Assembly: GCA_963921425.1 (NCBI GenBank)
Contig: OY992832.1
Location: 12,957,249 to 13,021,248, forward strand
Reading direction: 5' to 3'
Source: Dryas octopetala
Taxonomy: Eukaryota; Streptophyta; Magnoliopsida; Rosales; Rosaceae
Length of the DNA: 64,000 nt
Shown: in pieces, positions 59,701 through 64,000 of the stretch
How the letters are laid out: the number at the start of each line of letters is the position of its first letter
Numbering within the stretch: position 1 is the stretch's first letter
Notes under the pieces: model-generated
Seen by the model: the letters and a program-made list of their open reading frames with translations, nothing else
The model's database searches: none
Told to the model about the DNA's origin: nothing
Translations under genes and position numbers: made by a program

Positions 59701-61256
59701 ATTTCGTGTGTTTCGTGTGTTTCATGTGTTTTTTTTTTCTTTATACTTAATTAACATTAATTGGTTATGTTATATTATTGTTTTATTGCTATATCGTATA
59801 TGCATGATGATGGAACATAATTATATCAACAACCTAGTTGTCCCACATTTTTTTTCTTCTCACATTTGTATCTCACCTGATGTGTCATTACTTTACTAGA
59901 AGGGTATTTCCTTTTTCTTTTTTAGGTTTTATTTTTTAATTTTTAATGTCCAATGTATGAATGTCATATAAGATGGTATGAAATTGTGGTATAAAAATGT
60001 GATAAGTGTAGCATTACTGAGATATACATTTTCTCGTTATACCACTTAGTGCCTATTTGGTTCACGAAATTGATTTCTTAAGAAATCAATTCCAATGCAT
60101 TTTTCACGGAAAAAGGAATGTAAGATCTCATTATTGTATTTGATAATGCTAGGAAAGTAAACTAGGAATTACTTCCATTCTCATGTTTGGTTGTGCAGGA
60201 ATATGGAATAAAAATTGTTCAGTTTTCTGGCCAATTACACTCTCATCTAAAAGGGATAATTCATTTGATTACTATAGAGTTTATAAAAGGGATAATTTTA
60301 GCAAAGTTACTCTAACTATACCTCTAGTCGTAGTTGAGGATGTCACATTCACTTTGTTCTAATTAAGAATCTCAAACTTTTTGTTTGGCTCAATCAAGGG
60401 TTTTCAGTAAAAAAATACCAATTTTGAGGAACAAAAACGTCTTTTTACTTATAGAAGGATCGTTGCACTCGTTCGAGATAGGCAGTTGCCACATCACCCT
60501 CAACATTTGATGAAGAAGCCATTGTCGGAGTAAAGAGATAGATAGGGAAAAGAAAGGGAGGATGACTGGAAGCTCAAAGAGAGTTGCAGAAAAGAGAAAG
60601 AGTTCTTAGGGTTTTATGAGCAATTAAAATGCCCTTATACAAAATTAAATATGTTTTATGATACTCACAATTTTTAAAATGCCTAAAAATAAAGTTTACC
60701 TTCTTATTCTTTTTTTTGTTGTCATAATTTGGAATACTTTGGAAATATTGATGTTGTGTTAAATGGACAACAGTCATTTTCTAACCCAATTTTTTGTAAA
60801 TAATAAATAATACACAATATATATCCCATCAACTGGAAAAAGAAAATGCGAGAGAGGATGCATTCACCAAGATATCAGGAATACTAGACACAAGATCAAA
60901 ATTGGAAGATAGAACAAGGGCAGATAGGGTTTTGGGGTTTTATTTGGTTGAGAGCAATTTTGGATTTAAAAAAAAATGGAGAGGCCGGGTGGTTTTGGCA
61001 TGAAAAAATGTATTCCTATTCCCTCTTCTCTAATTTGGACCCTCCATCTATGAAATTCAATTCCTTCAAGATAAGGAATTTAATTCTTTATTTTATGTGG
61101 GCCACACACTCTTTCCTATTTTAATATATGTAAGTAAACAAGAGAATCAGAATGACTCCCAAATTTAAGTAAACATATGCATGTTAATCACTCACATTCT
61201 TCTCATTCCGACTACGGATAAGTAAATATACTCTAAATTTAGAGTAAAATAATATT
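59701..61256. other. Intergenic, no gene seen
   Basis: Corresponds to 12990-13960 and 42444-43254. The part at 59860-60480 has no match in the first unit. Nothing coding recognised. Confidence 0.5.
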
Positions 61257-61928
61257 GAGCAAATTACAATTTAGTACCTCAACTTTACATGTTGTTTCAA
61301 CTTAGTACCTTAACTTTGAAAACTTGCAAAAAAGTACCTCAACTTTCATTTTGTATCAACTTAGTACCCCAACTTTGAAAACTTGCAAAAAAGTACCTCA
61401 ACTTTCATTTTGTGTCAAAATAGTACCTCCGTTAGTTTTTCTGTCAAAGTGGTAGGGGTATTTTCGTCTTTTTCTTAAATTTTAAAAATAATAATTTTTT
61501 TAATAAAAAAATTTCTTAAAATAAAAAATAAAAATAAAAATTTTTTATGAAATTTTAAGAAATTTTTTTATTAAAAAAAATTATTATTTTTTAAATTTAA
61601 TTTTACGAAAAAATTTCATAAAATTAAAAAGAAATTTTTTTAATTTTATGAAATTTTTTTTTATTTTAAGAAATTTTTTTATTAAAAAAAATTATTATTT
61701 TTTAAATTTAAGAAAAAGACGAAAATACCCTTGCCACTTTGACAGAAAAACTAACGAAGGTACTATTTTGACACAAAATGAAAGTTGAGGTACTTTTTTG
61801 CAAGTTTTCAAAGTTGGGGTACTAAGTTGATACAAAATGAAAGTTGAGGTACTTTTTTGCAAGTTTTCAAAGTTGGGGTACTAAGTTGAAACAACATGTA
61901 AAGTTGAGGTACTAAATTGTAATTTGCT
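61257..61928. mobile_element. Foldback MITE, 672 bp, only in the second unit
   Basis: Ends GAGCAAATTACAATTTAG and its near complement; inner tandem strings with AAGTACCTCAACTTTCATTT mirror on both sides of an AT-rich centre. Flanks AAATAATATT (61247-61256) and AAATGATATT (61929-61938) form a 10-bp duplication with one change; the empty site is at about 43264-43275 and 13975-13985. Confidence 0.88.
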
Positions 61929-62260
61929 AAATGATATTTATTCTTCTCCATAAATGAGGTATTTATATGTGTACAAATATACACTACCAAAAAATTGGCC
62001 ATCAGCCACCGTCCACATCTGTGGGCTTTACCCAATTTTTCCACTGATATCCATGTCTAACCAAGCTAGCTACGGAACAGCTACTAAAACTGGGTCAATG
62101 GGTACTACTTGGGTGGGTATAGGCCATTCACTCACATTTTGTGTAAAACGGTGGGATAATATGTTGACTTCTTACCATCTCCAACAACTATAAAATAATC
62201 ACCTACAGTACTTGTGATATAATTAAATATAAAATTCCTTGAAAGTTGTGTAAATCAATA

Positions 62261-62554
62261 TCAATAAAATATATTCATTATTATATCAATATCCTTGAAA
62301 ATTGGATCGGGCAGAGATTCTCGAGCAGTCCATAATTTATCTTCGTAATGTGTATCCATCCTATCAACATACAAGTGGTCTCTAACCAAACCAGGGTGAA
62401 GCCAATCACAGTTACAACAACGCTTACATGGACACTTTAACAAACCATCTTGGCTAGCAACACGTAATGAATGATCAATGAAATTCTGTAATCCTGTAAT
62501 GAATTCTGGACTCAGCCTGTCCATTAACCCAGCTTTTATCCATTGTTGCTGCAA
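62261..62554 (-). CDS. CACTA transposase-associated domain (TNP2 N-terminus), fragment
   Basis: 97 codons on the minus strand: a start region with QQWIKAGLMDRLSPEFITGL, FIDHSLRVASQDGLLKCPC and the cysteine pattern CPCKRCCN followed by LHPGLVRDHLYVDRM. This matches the N-terminal transposase-associated domain of plant CACTA TNP2 proteins (W..R.s.eY..Gv..Fi..a......i.CPC..C.n). The frame ends shortly after the domain and the transposase core does not follow before the element end, so the element is internally deleted or the rest is spliced out. Confidence 0.75.
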   Translation of the reverse strand: MQQQWIKAGLMDRLSPEFITGLQNFIDHSLRVASQDGLLKCPCKRCCNCDWLHPGLVRDHLYVDRMDTHYEDKLWTARESLPDPIFKDIDIIMNIFY

Positions 62555-62612
62555 TAATTACAAAATTGAACCCAATTAATCACTTTGGATGCCTTGATAA
62601 AATGATAGATAT

Positions 62613-62933
62613 TAATAGAATTAGAGCATCAATTAGAGCATCCAACTCAAAAGCAATTGGTAATGAGTGGAGAAGCCCAAGACTTATAAGCACATATGTT
62701 GCTCCACATTACTCTCAACACACCCCCGCACGTGTGGCGAGATTTTTGAGCCTTACACGTGAACAAATTGTATTGGGTGATGTGGGAGCACGTGTGGCCG
62801 TTGGGCCTTACATGCGGATAACCAAGCTCTGATACCATAATAGAATTAGAGCATCTAACTCAAAACCAATTGGTAATGAGTGGAGAGGCCCAAGACTTAT
62901 AAGCACATATGTTGCTCCACATTACTCTCAACA
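62613..62933 (-). mobile_element. TRIM retrotransposon nested in the CACTA element
   Basis: Two direct repeats (62613-62720 and 62838-62933, about 100 bp each, differing by a short duplication of ATTAGAGC) flank a 117-bp core. On the minus strand the repeat starts TGTTGAGAG and is followed immediately by TGGTATCAGAGC (62837-62826), the primer-binding site for initiator-Met tRNA; a G-rich tract GCGGGGGTG precedes the other repeat. Target duplication GATAT at 62608-62612 and 62934-62938. No coding capacity. Confidence 0.9.
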
Positions 62934-64000
62934 GATATTACCTACCATTACAAGTTTATGATATCACAGTACAACTAAGATATCGTAATGGATCAATAAG
63001 TGCCCAAAACGAAAAAATAAAATAAAAACTATACGTATTTGTGAAGCCGATTGTCAATAAGTGTAAATGGAAGGGAACCAACTTAATGAACATACCTTGA
63101 TGATTAAAGGTGATTTTAACGATAACCAACTTCCAATTCAATCAACTGCTCCAAAGGAAGGTTTCACTGAACTCATCTTGCTGATTGGAAGGGTACTCCA
63201 TGATCTCTTTTGTAATCAATTATGTTAAAATTGTATTGGGGGTTATCTACGCTGCAGCAATTGTTAACAAAATTGAAGCAAATTGAGTCACTAAGTGTTC
63301 CAAATATGCGGCAATTGTTATGTGATTTGTTAAAAGAGCTCAACAACGTTGATCTATGGATGTTTACAGCTTCAAAAAAAATCCAAGCAAAACATACAAA
63401 AACACCAAATTCATAGCTAAAGTTGTTGTTGTTTGAATCCGCACCAAAACAGTTCATTCTAATTACATCCAGTTAAATCAAGAGGGCTTCATTTAAAAAT
63501 TAGAAAATAGAAATCCAATCAAGAGGGCTTCATTTAAAAAATAGAAAATAGAAATCAAGCGGACTAACATACGCACCAGATAATTGAGAAAATATGCAGA
63601 GTTTTGCCGACCGCAAGCAAGGACACCCAATGTATCGGAATCGTTCCTTTCAATTCCTTTCATCAACAAATTTAGGAGATGAGCTGCAGAAGAACACAGA
63701 AGTCTAGTTCAGAGATGTTTTGTTCTTTTCTTTTCCTTTCATAAACAAAAGTATTTAGGAGATCTATGGTTCTTTCCTTTCCTTCACCCAAGTCTAGTTC
63801 TGTAATGGACCAAATAAAACAGAAGAACACCACAAAGTTTTCAATTCCATAAGTAGAGTTGTTGTTTGACTTGTGAGGAAAAAGACGAGAGGTGCCCCAC
63901 TGGGGCACGCCCCATATAAGATTTACGCGGAAAAAGACCCAATCTGACGTGTGCCAGACTTTGGGTCCATCAAAAGTGAGTAATCATCTATTTTACCCCT

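Larger units (their letters stand above)
46893..61981. repeat. Tandem duplication unit, second copy
   Basis: Begins inside the Mutator-like element (46893 matches 27552) and follows the first unit in order up to about 61980, where a CACTA element interrupts it (the match resumes position is 43310 in the first unit). Whether a second CBSX5 end follows lies outside the window. Insertions found only here: 47944-48313, 61257-61928 and the CACTA element. Confidence 0.88.
61982..64000. mobile_element. CACTA (En/Spm) transposon, one end
   Basis: At the point where the match to the first unit stops, the sequence reads CACTACCAAAAAATTGG, the classic terminus of plant CACTA elements. About 280 bp further in lies a transposase-associated domain on the minus strand, and a TRIM is nested at 62613. 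The other terminus (..TAGTG) was not seen before 64000, so the element leaves the window. 62934-64000 has no recognised exon. Confidence 0.72.

Overview
This is plant nuclear DNA. Genes are spread over many short exons with GT..AG introns, the intergenic DNA is AT-rich and full of (CT)n and (TA)n runs, and nested plant transposons (solo LTRs, Mutator-like MITEs, a CACTA end, a TRIM) fill most of the space. The proteins resemble those of a rosid dicot; repeat style and protein flavour suggest Rosaceae (Prunus/Malus/Pyrus group), but that is an impression and not a proof. No prokaryotic genes are visible.

Layout. (1) 1-5278: the last 15 exon segments of a leucine-rich-repeat gene (At3g15410 / LRRC40 type), fully open to its stop. 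(2) 6346-7242: an intronless gene for a degenerate Werner-type 3'-5' exonuclease-like protein. (3) 8700-12463: decayed fragments of a SET-methyltransferase-like gene and a broken kelch-like gene. (4) 12571-15658: LTR/tRNA-like blocks and a 1.3-kb DNA transposon with an exact empty site elsewhere in the window. (5) 16799-16920: a lone first exon of an unknown gene. (6) 18621-23933: a 1.75-kb solo LTR carrying an 83-bp minisatellite, a 1.77-kb near-perfect inverted repeat carrying the last exons of a KEN-ribonuclease-like gene, a second solo LTR and two palindromic MITEs. (7) 25147-26725: a dead N-terminal piece of nuclear GTPase Nug2. (8) 27552-46892 and 46893 to at least 61981: two copies of a roughly 19-kb unit in direct tandem. 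Each has a 3'-truncated LRR pseudogene, a SET-methyltransferase-like fragment, an intact kelch-like ORF on the minus strand and an LTR-like block upstream of that ORF. The first unit ends in a CBSX5 gene cut inside its intron, exactly at the junction. (9) 61982-64000: the left end of a CACTA transposon with a nested TRIM.

How it fits together. The 1-27 kb part is an older, diverged relative of the later units: it has the LRR end, decayed SET-like fragment, dead kelch gene and the same LTR-like blocks in the same order. An LRR copy that was already dead (shared stop and frameshifts) was then duplicated as a ~19.3-kb block. Afterwards the two blocks gained different transposon insertions, which act as relative time marks. 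Of the genes here, the LRR gene at the left edge, the exonuclease-like gene and the two kelch-like ORFs look potentially functional; the others are truncated or broken.
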